This document shows positions 6,323-13,421 of a DNA stretch of 38,405 bases, in pieces (the first letter of the stretch is position 1; every line of letters starts with the position of its first letter). A program made the position numbers and the translations under genes. The stretch is from IMG/VR virus record IMGVR_UViG_3300032050_000349, positions 1-38,405 of that record; one strand, written 5' to 3'. Under the pieces are notes generated by a model. That model was not told where the DNA came from, searched no databases, and saw nothing but the letters and a program-made list of their open reading frames with translations. This DNA comes from a virus.

Positions 6323-6694
6323 TTATTCGTAGGGAAGCCTTTCCCTTGTCTCTAAAATCCAATGATCTCCATGCTCTTTCCTGTAATCCCAATAGCCTGG
6401 TAATCCATCAATATACCTGGGTGTGTATGGCCTTTTGTTCATTAGGCAGAACATTTCATGCTCAAGCTCTTTGGCCAGTTCCTTGAAATGAAGTTGTGGA
6501 TTGTTGTGGAACATCTCAATGAGTTGCTTATTGGCAATCTTCATGTTGGCTTGCTTCTCTGCCTCTTTTTCCTCTTTGGTCTTTTGTCCAGCATGGGAAT
6601 CCTCAACCCTCAAAAACCTCTCCCTCCAATCAACAAAGGCTTGACGCCTCATGTCATTGTTCTCTCTCTGATATTCTTCAAAGAAGGCTGGCAT
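6323..6694 (-). CDS. hypothetical charged protein (123 aa)
   Basis: 123 aa, very rich in Glu and Lys. An N-terminal charged coil (FFEEYQRENNDMRRQAF, then KTKEEKEAEKQANMK) is followed by a compact C-terminal domain with LHFKELAKELEHEMFCLMNKR and YIDGLPGYWDYRKEHGDH. I do not recognise it. Lies between the nuclease and annealing-protein genes, so a role in the recombination/replication group is plausible but only by position. Confidence 0.6.
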   Translation of the reverse strand: MPAFFEEYQRENNDMRRQAFVDWRERFLRVEDSHAGQKTKEEKEAEKQANMKIANKQLIEMFHNNPQLHFKELAKELEHEMFCLMNKRPYTPRYIDGLPGYWDYRKEHGDHWILETRERLPYE

Positions 6695-6695
6695 A

Positions 6696-7046
6696 TTAAA
6701 CTTTCTTTAGCAGTTTTAGGTAGGCCATGGAGCCACCCCTGTTGATGCAGTCATAGATTGGTGCAAGCCACTTCAATGTTATTTCATGGGCTGGAACCCT
6801 AAAAAGAAGCACGCCCCTTTCTGCCAAGGCATTGTATTTTTCCATGTCTGCCAGAAATCCAGAACCCCTGGTGTGCCGTCCTCTTGTCCATACAGAACCC
6901 TCCACCTCAATGGCCACACCAGAGTTGTGCCAGTAGTCCACCCTCCATTTTCTGGTTGGGTGGAACTTGTATTCAGCAACAAGCTCCGGCCCCCTCATTG
7001 CCCTCCACACCAACTCAAACTGCTTATGGGATTTCAAGGATTTCAT
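6696..7046 (-). CDS. VSR/DUF559-like PD-(D/E)XK nuclease
   Basis: 116 aa from the ATG at 7046, chosen for a perfect TAGGAG site five bases upstream. Pattern AEYKFHPTRKWRVDYWH and VAIEVEGSVW, then RHTRGSGFLADMEKYNALAERGVLLFRVP matches the single-domain nucleases related to Vsr and DUF559, which phages use as Holliday-junction or repair nucleases. Expected catalytic residues are E25, D37 and E47/E49. Located in the early block beside a likely annealing protein, so recombination or host-DNA processing is the probable role. Confidence 0.75.
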   Translation of the reverse strand: MKSLKSHKQFELVWRAMRGPELVAEYKFHPTRKWRVDYWHNSGVAIEVEGSVWTRGRHTRGSGFLADMEKYNALAERGVLLFRVPAHEITLKWLAPIYDCINRGGSMAYLKLLKKV

Positions 7047-7053
7047 TAGGCTC

Positions 7054-7278
7054 CTAGTTTCTGCCAAACCACTTTGGTTGTGGTTCAACCATGGCCTCTG
7101 CCTCATCAATCATCCTGTTGTTCTCTTTGATTGCCTTGTCCAGCCTGTCCAGCTCTTGGGCAACCAGGAGGGCAAATCTTTCCCTCTCATGCTCATTCTG
7201 TTGGATGGCGTTGCCAAGCCTGTGGAAGAACAGGCAAAGCCCAAGGCCAAAGACAATTAGGAAGATTCCTAGAATCAT
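7054..7278 (-). CDS. membrane-anchored coiled-coil protein
   Basis: 74 aa from the ATG at 7278 (ATGA overlap with the 29-aa gene). A hydrophobic N-terminus (ILGIFLIVFGLGLCLFF, about 2-18) acts as a signal anchor, followed by a charged coiled coil (NEHERERFALLVAQELDRL then KAIKENNRMIDEAEAM). Topology resembles a small Rz-like spanin subunit or a scaffold at the inner membrane, but the position is in the early block, away from lysis genes. A longer frame to 7425 starts with TTG in the promoter-like gap and is rejected. Confidence 0.62.
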   Translation of the reverse strand: MILGIFLIVFGLGLCLFFHRLGNAIQQNEHERERFALLVAQELDRLDKAIKENNRMIDEAEAMVEPQPKWFGRN

Positions 7279-7364
7279 TTGCACAGCAACTCCAGCCAGG
7301 AATAAATTCCCATGCCAATGAAGATGCCAAGCATGACTAGATTGTAGGTTTTGATTGCTTTCAT
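7275..7364 (-). CDS. membrane micropeptide (29 aa)
   Basis: 29 aa, begins MKAIKTYNLVMLGIFIGMG and ends YSWLELLCK. Too short for automatic calling, but strongly supported: an AGAAAGGAA site lies 8 nt upstream of the ATG and the stop overlaps the next start by ATGA. One predicted membrane span at about 8-26. Together with the following gene it forms a coupled pair of small inner-membrane proteins in the early block. Function unknown. Confidence 0.6.
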   Translation of the reverse strand: MKAIKTYNLVMLGIFIGMGIYSWLELLCK

Positions 7365-7417
7365 TTTGTGTTCCTTTCTTGTTCTGTGCTGGTGTGGTTA
7401 ATGTGTCAATGACTTTT

Positions 7418-7576
7418 TTAGTCAATAATATACTTGGCCTTGTTGAACTTTTGGGAGTTCATCAAAGCCTCTGCCATTCTCTCAAGGATTTCATTGGATA
7501 CCACAGAGGAAACTCCATGGGCATCATGGATGTATTCAATGATCTCTGCCACCTGGTTGAAGTCTTTAATGCTCAT
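7418..7576 (-). CDS. hypothetical helical 52-aa protein
   Basis: 52 aa, MSIKDFNQVAEIIEYIHDAH then GVSSVVSNEILERMAEALMN and a short basic end. Helical, soluble. A strong GAAGAGG ribosome site precedes the ATG by 5 nt and the gene begins just after the stop of the previous one. After its stop there is a TTGACAC element (7404-7409), so it may mark the end of a sub-operon. No family recognised. Confidence 0.6.
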   Translation of the reverse strand: MSIKDFNQVAEIIEYIHDAHGVSSVVSNEILERMAEALMNSQKFNKAKYIID

Positions 7577-7578
7577 GC

Positions 7579-7845
7579 TTACCTCTTCCCATCATCAATG
7601 GCCTTCATTCTTTGAAGCATCTTGTCTTTCTTGCTGTCCATCCAATCAAGAATAGATTCAAGAGTGTAGCCACCAGAGGCAAAGTATTGTTTCTTGTAGT
7701 AGGCAGTCCAGCTATCCCTCTCCTCTCCCATTGCTCCGCTCAAGCTCATGGGGATGCATTTGCTCTTAACAAACTTAACCCCTTTTCTTTCCCAATACTT
7801 CTGGTTTGCTGGCTTCTGTATTTTAGGCATTTCTATTGGTTGCAT
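7579..7845 (-). CDS. hypothetical 88-aa protein with MQPIE leader
   Basis: 88 aa from the ATG at 7845 (AAGGAA site 9 nt upstream). Begins MQPIEMPKIQKPANQKYWE, then a basic, aromatic segment (DSWTAYYKKQYFASGGYTLE) and a helical end. The first residues are almost the same as in the next gene upstream (MQPIETPKA), including the leader DNA. Likely a small soluble, basic accessory protein; no family known. Confidence 0.58.
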   Translation of the reverse strand: MQPIEMPKIQKPANQKYWERKGVKFVKSKCIPMSLSGAMGEERDSWTAYYKKQYFASGGYTLESILDWMDSKKDKMLQRMKAIDDGKR

Positions 7846-7865
7846 TGTGTGTGTTCCTTTCTTGG

Positions 7866-8099
7866 TTAGTAAGTTCTGCTGTCTGGGGATTTGGCAAGCT
7901 CCATCAATATCCAATCAAAGGCAGACCATTTTCCATCTTGAAACCCAACCTGCCTTTCCTCACTCCATGTGCATTCTGGGTCTGGCTTGGCCTTTTCAGC
8001 AGCCTCCCGCATCTCACAAATCATATCAATGAACTCTTGCTTGCTATTGCAAGATTGGCTGAACTTTCTTTTGGCTTTAGGTGTTTCGATTGGTTGCAT
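7866..8099 (-). CDS. hypothetical 77-aa protein with MQPIE leader
   Basis: 77 aa from the ATG at 8099. Begins MQPIETPKAKRKFSQSCN, followed by an acidic helical centre (EFIDMICEMREAAEKA) and an aromatic C-terminus (GFQDGKWSAFDWILME). Preceded by AAAGAAAGGAAATCCT, identical over 14 bases to the leader of the next gene at 8364. A longer upstream frame is antisense-like and rejected. Unknown function. Confidence 0.58.
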   Translation of the reverse strand: MQPIETPKAKRKFSQSCNSKQEFIDMICEMREAAEKAKPDPECTWSEERQVGFQDGKWSAFDWILMELAKSPDSRTY

Positions 8100-8118
8100 A
8101 GGATTTCCTTTCTTTATT

Positions 8119-8364
8119 TTAGACCAAACCCATCTTGCTATTAAACTCGCGATCTTCCGACAAGGCTTGCGCCTTGAGGTAGGCATAACGAGCCTTCTCG
8201 CCTTCAACATCGCGGTAGGTGTGAACCCACGCACCACCATCCTCATAGCCTTCATAGGCAAGCCACTCCGAATACAAATAGATTCCAGAGCGACCGGAGA
8301 AATCAATGGGATTTCCCTTGGGGGATTTCTTAAGCTTCTTTTTGGTTTGCTCGATTGTGTTCAT
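8119..8364 (-). CDS. first gene of early operon, hypothetical 81-aa protein
   Basis: 81 aa from the ATG at 8364, with the AGAAAGGAAATCCT leader and the candidate promoter 42 nt upstream. Begins MNTIEQTKKKLKKSPKG, then an aromatic acidic core (YLYSEWLAYEGYEDGG) and a helical tail ending KMGLV. The coding sequence has many CpG dinucleotides, unlike its neighbours on either side, suggesting separate acquisition. As the promoter-proximal early gene it is a candidate host-takeover protein, by position only. Confidence 0.6.
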   Translation of the reverse strand: MNTIEQTKKKLKKSPKGNPIDFSGRSGIYLYSEWLAYEGYEDGGAWVHTYRDVEGEKARYAYLKAQALSEDREFNSKMGLV

Positions 8365-8405
8365 AGGATTTCCTTTCTGGTTGGTTTCTTTTTCCATCTT
8401 CACCA

Positions 8406-8433
8406 AGTTTAATATATATTGGTGGTTTGTCAA
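8406..8433 (-). promoter_or_regulatory. candidate early promoter
   Basis: Minus strand has TTGACA at 8428-8433, a 16-nt AT-rich spacer, and TAAACT at 8406-8411, followed by the ribosome site of the 81-aa gene. It sits in the 108-nt gap between the end of the late block and the start of the early block, the only place where a leftward early promoter is expected. The -10 is imperfect (TATATT further upstream is an alternative). Confidence 0.5.
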
Positions 8434-8465
8434 TGGTTTTTCTGCAAAAGGATTTCATTGAACAC

Positions 8466-8476
8466 CAACAACTTAC
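8466..8476. promoter_or_regulatory. operator-like 11-mer shared by both control gaps
   Basis: CAACAACTTAC on the plus strand occurs here, overlapping the stop of the winged-helix gene just upstream of the early promoter, and again at 36797-36807 in the late control gap. A chance match between two such short gaps is unlikely, so a shared regulator site is suspected. Confidence 0.4.
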
Positions 8477-8766
8477 GAAGGCTTGGCGATTTTGTAGTGG
8501 CTGATTGGGGTAATTCTGCGTCCCGAACCATCGAAAATTCTAAAATCCTTTTTCTCCAAAAATCCCTCTTCGACCATGCGGTTCAAGAGTTTGTTTCTCT
8601 GGCCAGAGGATGAGCCCATCAAGCCCATTTTTCGAAGAGCCTTGTCGCCAGTCAGCCAGCCGCTGGGAACATCTTCCTGTTGTTTCGACATAAAACTTTG
8701 AAGGGTCTTTGCCCACTCGCCATTAAATTTCTTTTTACTCCATCCAACGCTGGGGGATTTTTTCAC
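8473..8766 (-). CDS. small winged-helix DNA-binding protein, last gene of late block
   Basis: 97 aa from a GTG at 8766 that overlaps the metallophosphoesterase stop (GTGA), with GGAG nine bases before. The longer frame to 9051 is rejected. Pattern GWLTGDKALRKMGLMGSSSG, then NKLLNRMVEEGFLEKKDFRIFDGSGRR is a winged helix: three helices and a beta-wing. It lies directly beside the early promoter, so it could regulate the switch between early and late transcription; that is inference. CpG-rich relative to flanks. Confidence 0.62.
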   Translation of the reverse strand: MKKSPSVGWSKKKFNGEWAKTLQSFMSKQQEDVPSGWLTGDKALRKMGLMGSSSGQRNKLLNRMVEEGFLEKKDFRIFDGSGRRITPISHYKIAKPS

Positions 8767-9500
8767 AATGGGAATCTCCACTCTCCTTTGCTGGTTGGTG
8801 AAAGAACATTCACAATGCAATCGTGATCGTTGTATTCTCCCCAGGCAATGCCGTGTTGCCATCTGGTGACACTCCTGTTTCTCCTGGCGTAGTGCATGGA
8901 ATCCACATTGGCCAAGCATCCAATAGTCCACCCAACTGGTGCGCCCACACTTCTGCCAGCCGCCCTGTCCACCCTGTGCAGATGCCCAATCACAACTGGC
9001 TTCTTCATCATTTCGACATGGTCGCGAACGGCGTGCTCGTTGAACATCCACCCATGACCAAAGAGGGTTCCACCAAACTCTCTCCAGCCTTTCATGATGT
9101 CGTATTGAACAATCTCTGCCCTCAAATCTTTACAGACTTGGTGAAGGTCAGCCAAGCAACTGGTGGCACAATGGGCAAGGATGGCATTGGGGGAATACTG
9201 GTGTTCGTAAACTCGATGTTCGTGGTTACCAATAAAAAAAACATTTGGCTCTAAAAGCTGTAAAAAGTTTATGCCCGCATTAAAATCTTCAGAGATGCTT
9301 GCGGCCCTGTCTGCTGAATCTGGGGAACGCATAGCACCAGCCCTAAAGGCGGCCAGGTCAATGGCATCGCCAAGATGCAAGGTAAGGTCTGGCTTCCACC
9401 TCTTCTTAAACTCCAGCACAGCCTTGGTTGCCCTGGCGTCTGCCAAGTGGCCATGGGAACAGGAGACAGCCAGGAACTTCTTAAATTTTTGCACCGTCAT
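8763..9500 (-). CDS. calcineurin-like metallophosphoesterase
   Basis: 245 aa. All signature blocks of the metallophosphoesterase family are present in order: SCSHGH (13-18), GDAID (44-48), FFIGNHEH (88-95), GHGWMF (148-153) and GHLH (172-175), which together bind two metals. Family members cleave phosphodiesters or phosphomonoesters, including cyclic nucleotides and RNA ends. In phages such genes have been proposed to counter nucleotide-signalling defence or to trim modified nucleotides; here that is not shown. The gene overlaps both neighbours. No signal peptide, so cytoplasmic. Confidence 0.88.
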   Translation of the reverse strand: MTVQKFKKFLAVSCSHGHLADARATKAVLEFKKRWKPDLTLHLGDAIDLAAFRAGAMRSPDSADRAASISEDFNAGINFLQLLEPNVFFIGNHEHRVYEHQYSPNAILAHCATSCLADLHQVCKDLRAEIVQYDIMKGWREFGGTLFGHGWMFNEHAVRDHVEMMKKPVVIGHLHRVDRAAGRSVGAPVGWTIGCLANVDSMHYARRNRSVTRWQHGIAWGEYNDHDCIVNVLSPTSKGEWRFPL

Positions 9501-9837
9501 CTCTGCCTGTAATCACATACCATATTGTTCTGCAATTCTCCCTGGCAGTCAAAGCACAGACTGAATCGTCTTTCATGCCCTCGTACGCAAGCTCCATTAT
9601 GATTCTCATTTGCTGGCGCATGGTCAAAAGGTATGTGAGTTGATCCGTCGCCTCTTCCAAAGATGACTCAACAATCTTTGCTGTGGGTGTTGCCCATAGG
9701 CTACCCCCATGCTCGGCCTGGCCTCTTTTGTATTTGGTTTCAAGCATATCAGAAGCGGCCATTTGTATCTGGTGAAGATGTTGGGCGTGGGCGTCAGTAA
9801 ATTCATTGTCTGCCACAACCTTTATCTTCTTTGTCAT
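9481..9837 (-). CDS. MazG-like nucleotide pyrophosphohydrolase candidate
   Basis: 118 aa from the ATG at 9837 (TTG at 9843 is an alternative). The core KYKRGQAEHGGSLW followed by VESSLEEATDQLTYLLTMR is the arrangement of a MazG-like all-alpha NTP pyrophosphatase: a KxxxGxxEHGG helix then an ExxDxxxY helix. The later VCALTARENCRTIWYV segment is less conserved. It may clean the dNTP pool or hydrolyse alarmones. Lies beside the phosphoesterase, making a two-gene nucleotide-metabolism pair after the lysis cassette. Confidence 0.6.
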   Translation of the reverse strand: MTKKIKVVADNEFTDAHAQHLHQIQMAASDMLETKYKRGQAEHGGSLWATPTAKIVESSLEEATDQLTYLLTMRQQMRIIMELAYEGMKDDSVCALTARENCRTIWYVITGRDDGAKI

Positions 9838-9839
9838 TT

Positions 9840-10346
9840 TCAACGACTAGCCCAGGGGTTTTTTTTGGCAATGGATTTGGTTTTCTTTTCCACAGCCTTT
9901 TGGATTTCTTTCTTTGGAATGGAAACCAGTTCTCTCCAGCCAGAAACATTGGCATCCTCAAAGTGGGGTGTTTCCCAATCGAGATACCGGAGGCCATGCT
10001 TTTCTGCAATCTTCCTCATGATGCCGTAAGTCACTTCGTCATCCCAAGCCGTGAAGTATCCACCGGCCTCCGATCGCGCCAAGGGGACGGCGTCAATGGC
10101 CTTTCCGTGGATGTGGAGGCTCTGGGCTGGCTTCCCCCTGGCATTGGTTACTTTTGCCCCAGGCTTGGTTCTTCCCCTAGCGTATAGCTCCTCCTGTTCC
10201 TCTGGCGTCCTTGTGGAGCAGTAAATTAAAACAGGAATCTTTTTATCGAAAAGCTCTTTATACCACTTGGCTACCCTCTCCCCAAAAGATGGCTCTAGCT
10301 TGGCAATGTGTTCATTGCTTCTCTCAATGGCCTGTCTGAAGGTCAT
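9840..10346 (-). CDS. endolysin, M15 (VanY/Csd-type) peptidase
   Basis: 168 aa. An M15 zinc peptidase domain fills residues about 1-140. The SLHIHGKAID motif (76-85) gives zinc ligands H78 and D85, and the third, H128, is in ETPHFED. Phage M15 enzymes such as T5 endolysin cleave L-Ala-D-Glu or D-Ala cross-links. The C-terminus is a strongly basic Lys-rich tail (about 143-168), often used for binding wall or membrane. No signal peptide, so it needs the upstream holin to escape. Its start overlaps the lipoprotein stop by ATGA, completing a classic lysis cassette. Confidence 0.88.
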   Translation of the reverse strand: MTFRQAIERSNEHIAKLEPSFGERVAKWYKELFDKKIPVLIYCSTRTPEEQEELYARGRTKPGAKVTNARGKPAQSLHIHGKAIDAVPLARSEAGGYFTAWDDEVTYGIMRKIAEKHGLRYLDWETPHFEDANVSGWRELVSIPKKEIQKAVEKKTKSIAKKNPWASR

Positions 10347-10588
10347 TTGGAGTTAAGCTGTGCCTTGAGTTTGTCTGTCTCCTCAAGGCTTCTGGAAAGG
10401 GATTTTAGGGCTTGGGCGTAGAGCCTTCTGTATTCGTCCTGGCTGGCCTTCTGCCTGTCCAGGGCATCCCATCGCATAATAAAATCTGTGATGGAATCAG
10501 AGGATGGTGCAACGCCATCATCAATCCTGGTGGTGGCACAGCCTACAAGTGCAACACTAGCGATTAAGCCAAGAATCAATCTGCTCAT
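10343..10588 (-). CDS. Rz1-like outer-membrane lipoprotein (o-spanin candidate)
   Basis: 81 aa from the ATG at 10588, preceded by AGGGAGG. The signal peptide MSRLILGLIASVALVGC has the lipobox LVGC, so Cys17 should be lipidated. The mature part is helical and charged (ITDFIMRWDALDRQKA then YRRLYAQALKSLSRSLEET). It starts inside the preceding small membrane gene in a different frame, as Rz1 starts inside Rz. It is larger and more helical than lambda Rz1. An outer-membrane lipoprotein implies a Gram-negative host. Confidence 0.72.
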   Translation of the reverse strand: MSRLILGLIASVALVGCATTRIDDGVAPSSDSITDFIMRWDALDRQKASQDEYRRLYAQALKSLSRSLEETDKLKAQLNSK

Positions 10589-10715
10589 CCCTGGCCTCCC
10601 TTTGCTTGCGAATCTCATCCCTCTCAAGCTCCTTCTTGCTCTTTGCCCTGTTCTGCAACCACCAAAGGATGATGGCAAGAATGGTTCCCCCTATGGTGAG
10701 GGAAGCTTCAAACAT
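10557..10715 (-). CDS. Rz-like membrane protein (i-spanin candidate, very short)
   Basis: 52 aa. MFEASLTIGGTILAIILWWL is a signal-anchor-like membrane segment; the rest is a highly charged helix (NRAKSKKELERDEIRKQRE then ARDEQIDSWLNR). It begins at TAATG with the holin stop and extends 32 nt into the lipoprotein gene in another frame. The layout is that of Rz/Rz1, but usual i-spanins exceed 100 aa, so a periplasmic rod this short would need its partner's helices to span the gap. A second holin or antiholin is the alternative. Confidence 0.6.
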   Translation of the reverse strand: MFEASLTIGGTILAIILWWLQNRAKSKKELERDEIRKQREARDEQIDSWLNR

Positions 10716-10885
10716 TATTTGCGGGAGAACTTGGCCAGGAAATCCACCACTTTCTGAAGGGTGTTCTCTGGCTCATCTCCAGGGATGAGTTGAGCAACTG
10801 CAATGACAGCACCCAGAAGGGCGGTCACAGCACCAAGCCAAGCAATCCAATCCTGTGAGGTGATGAAAGAAATGATGGAATCCAT
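10715..10885 (-). CDS. holin candidate, single membrane span
   Basis: 56 aa. MDSIISFITSQDWIAWLG leads into a hydrophobic segment AVTALLGAVIAVAQLI (about 19-34), then PGDEPENTLQKVVDFLAKFSRK, an amphipathic helix with a basic end. The LIPGDEPEN...LxKVxDFLAKFS tail is familiar from small predicted holins. It is the first gene of the lysis cassette. The start follows AAAAGGC and a TTGACAC element, and TAATG couples it to the next gene. Confidence 0.65.
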   Translation of the reverse strand: MDSIISFITSQDWIAWLGAVTALLGAVIAVAQLIPGDEPENTLQKVVDFLAKFSRK

Positions 10886-10904
10886 GCCTTTTGCCTAGTG
10901 TCAA

Positions 10905-11513
10905 TTAGGCAGGGAGGCCAGTTGATGTGTTCCAAGTTCCACCATAAGACCAATACTCATTCACTTCAATAGAACCCAATTCTGGGCTACCTCTAACATC
11001 AAAAGCATATAAATCAATTTCTCCAAGCCCAAGGAAATTATATGTTGAATATACATAATAATCTATATCTATTTGTAATGAAAAAAATTGACCGACTATT
11101 ATTGTTGAGCCGCCGGGGTCAAAATCTTGATCTATGAAAGATAGTTGTATATTGGGATAGTATAAATCATTATATTTATAAATAAATGGGCTTTGAAAAA
11201 ACATACTTAAATCAGTATATCTTAATATTTCTGTGGTAAAATATGATGCAGTTCCAGCAATAGGGTTTGGGGTGCATACCAAAAACTCCTCTGATTGTTT
11301 TGTTGATTCTGCAAATGCTGTGGCTGATGCCCTTGGAGTAGTTAATTTTATTTTTTTCATTCTCCAATATAACTTCATTGCATTTTCCAAAGACATCCCA
11401 AGCGGGTAAATAGTCCCACTTCCAACCACACTCCCCTCCTCTGTTGGCTCTGGGGCTTCCTCAATGCAGAATGGAAAATACCCGCTGTAACTAGCGTGAA
11501 GAACCTTGCCCAT
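10905..11513 (-). CDS. tail/virion protein, unknown (202 aa)
   Basis: 202 aa, ATG start. Begins MGKVLHASYSGYFPFC, then a short Met-rich helix and a long beta-rich, Tyr/Phe-rich C-terminus (many strands such as YYVYSTYNFLG). No family recognised. It lies after the large fibre-like protein and before the holin, where tail-tip or fibre-tip proteins are usually encoded, so a receptor-binding tip is plausible by position. Base composition is more AT-rich than in the neighbours. Confidence 0.6.
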   Translation of the reverse strand: MGKVLHASYSGYFPFCIEEAPEPTEEGSVVGSGTIYPLGMSLENAMKLYWRMKKIKLTTPRASATAFAESTKQSEEFLVCTPNPIAGTASYFTTEILRYTDLSMFFQSPFIYKYNDLYYPNIQLSFIDQDFDPGGSTIIVGQFFSLQIDIDYYVYSTYNFLGLGEIDLYAFDVRGSPELGSIEVNEYWSYGGTWNTSTGLPA

Positions 11514-11531
11514 GGGATTTCTTGGGCTTGT

Positions 11532-13160
11532 TTAGTAGCCTATGACCGTGACCCTGTATGTTTGGGCAGATTGAGTTTTGCTTGTATTGATTCCATTAAC
11601 AGCATCAATTTCAATAACATCTGCAGTTGTAACATGACCGTAAAAGGAAAGCCCAGCGCATAAAGAATTGGGAAGTCCAAGCAAGACAATGTCGTTTATG
11701 TTTGAGCCTGTAATGGTTGTTGTAACTGAAGTTGTGTCATTGGCCGCAACGGTTCCAAATGTGAGAGTAACAGAGGTTGTGATTGTCTTGATCGACCCTG
11801 GTAAAACTCCATAGGTTGATGAAGATGCAATAAGTCCAAGGGAAATAGCATTGGAAATAACATTCGGGCCTGTTGGCTGGGCAGTTGCGGTAACTCCAAA
11901 GAAGCCAAGCCCCTGATCGTATCGAAGAACTTCATTTCCAGAGGCATTGTATAGCTTCCTAGATTCCCAAGATATTGATTGAACCACACCAGAATCAATC
12001 AACTCCCTATTGGTTGCATCCACATTAAGAGCATCATCCTCCACAAAAAGGGCATCAGCTTCAGACTTTGTGTAATAGCTGGCTTGTGCGGCCGGAACAA
12101 CTGAACCCGTGGTAATTAAGTCTCTACGAACAACAATGTCATTTTGATAGACCGTCTTTGGCGTTCCACCGCTGGTTAGCTCAATCTCCAAGGTGGGGCT
12201 GATGGTGTCTGTGCCAGCTTCAGCAAAAAGCTCATCCAGTTCCGCCGTGGCCATGGTGACGGTGGATTCTAGGAAATTGGCAAAGATAACCCCAGATGTG
12301 TCCACAGAGAGGGCTGTGGCGATGTTGGTTGCACCAAGGGCACGGACAAATGAAATGGTGTATTCATTCAAATTGTCCCCAGAATCAACAGAAATGTTGT
12401 TTGCACCAATGCCTGTGACAGCAGACAGGGCTTCTTTAAAGCTAACTGCTGAAGAGCCAATGGGGATGGCTGTGGTTGAGTTTGTGCCGTAGTTAAGAAC
12501 CACTCCACCACCCTCTGCATCTCTTCCAATGGTCAGCTTGTAGGTTTCGTTTAGGGCTGAAGCCGCGGAGCCATCCTGGGTTTTGACTATATTTACAACC
12601 CCAGAAACAGAACTTTGAACAAAGCTGTCTGCATAAACAGCAGGGTTTCTGCGAAGCTTAACAATCTGCTGTGCCTCAACCCCAACAGCGGGAAATCTCC
12701 TGGTGCTGATAAGAACAGAACTTGTTGGAAACAGGGTGAATGAACTTCCTCCAAAAGACATGGCCGTATTGGGCTGGGTGGCTGTGAGAATGTATGAATC
12801 TGGCTCAAGCCCATAGGTGACTACCGTGGAAACATTGTTTGAAACTGCTGTGTAAATATAGCCAGCAACCGTGGCCTCATCAGCATTGTAGGTGATGGCA
12901 TTGGATGTGACTCCGTTGATAACCAGCTTGAAGGCTCCAGAAGTTGGGCCGTCATCAATTTCACCAATCCCAAGCTTTACAGAGGAGCCTGTGGTGTTGA
13001 TGTCCCGAAGGTTGTTGTTGGTGTCTCTCTCTTGAAGCCGAACCCTAAAGGTATAGGAATCGTTCCTGGTTAGAGTAGGAAGAACCCCACTCTGAACAGA
13101 GCCAGCGGCCACAACCTGGCCATTGCTTACATCAATGTAGAAATCAAGGGTTTGAGCCAT
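11532..13160 (-). CDS. tail fibre/baseplate protein with repeated beta domains
   Basis: 542 aa. The N-terminal 40 residues hold a repeat-like beta domain (NDSYTFRVRLQERDTNNN). Two similar domains follow (GAFKLVINGVTSNAITYNAD; then NETYKLTIGRDAEGGGV), each with a F/Y-x-L-x-x-x-G pattern typical of modular tail proteins. A YYTKSEADALFVED motif near 365 is the collagen-like or trimerisation collar common in tail fibres. The C-terminus is beta-rich with TTIT-type repeats. Likely the tail fibre that meets the host. Starts after a TTGACACTAGGAG leader. Confidence 0.72.
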   Translation of the reverse strand: MAQTLDFYIDVSNGQVVAAGSVQSGVLPTLTRNDSYTFRVRLQERDTNNNLRDINTTGSSVKLGIGEIDDGPTSGAFKLVINGVTSNAITYNADEATVAGYIYTAVSNNVSTVVTYGLEPDSYILTATQPNTAMSFGGSSFTLFPTSSVLISTRRFPAVGVEAQQIVKLRRNPAVYADSFVQSSVSGVVNIVKTQDGSAASALNETYKLTIGRDAEGGGVVLNYGTNSTTAIPIGSSAVSFKEALSAVTGIGANNISVDSGDNLNEYTISFVRALGATNIATALSVDTSGVIFANFLESTVTMATAELDELFAEAGTDTISPTLEIELTSGGTPKTVYQNDIVVRRDLITTGSVVPAAQASYYTKSEADALFVEDDALNVDATNRELIDSGVVQSISWESRKLYNASGNEVLRYDQGLGFFGVTATAQPTGPNVISNAISLGLIASSSTYGVLPGSIKTITTSVTLTFGTVAANDTTSVTTTITGSNINDIVLLGLPNSLCAGLSFYGHVTTADVIEIDAVNGINTSKTQSAQTYRVTVIGY

Positions 13161-13187
13161 TTCAATGTTCTCCTAGTGTCAATATCT

Positions 13188-13421
13188 CTATTCTTCTGGA
13201 ATAGATAGAACAACCAATGTATCTGGCGTTCCATTACTGCATACATTTAGTGTTACAGAGTTTGCAATTAGTCTAATAATAAATCCATCATTGGTCTGAA
13301 TGGCAGTTATTGATGTGCTACCGAGGGGTTTTGTGCATTCGATTCTTCTTATTACACTATTAAAAAAGCCTAGGGCAAGCCTTGATGGGCTTTTAAGTTC
13401 TTTAAGCCTTGGTTCTATCAT
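13188..13421 (-). CDS. small tail-region protein (77 aa)
   Basis: 77 aa, ATG in an ATGA overlap with the upstream tail gene. Begins MIEPRLKELKSPSRLALGF, then beta strands with a cysteine (VTLNVCSNGTPDTL). Small, neutral, no membrane span. It lies between the 224-aa tail protein and the fibre, so it is probably a tail-tip or assembly component; no family recognised. Confidence 0.55.
   Translation of the reverse strand: MIEPRLKELKSPSRLALGFFNSVIRRIECTKPLGSTSITAIQTNDGFIIRLIANSVTLNVCSNGTPDTLVVLSIPEE

Noticed and set aside
7279-7425. N-terminal extension of the 74-aa membrane protein
   Set aside because: Would start with TTG in the gap and cover the 29-aa gene, which has its own ribosome site and ATGA overlap.
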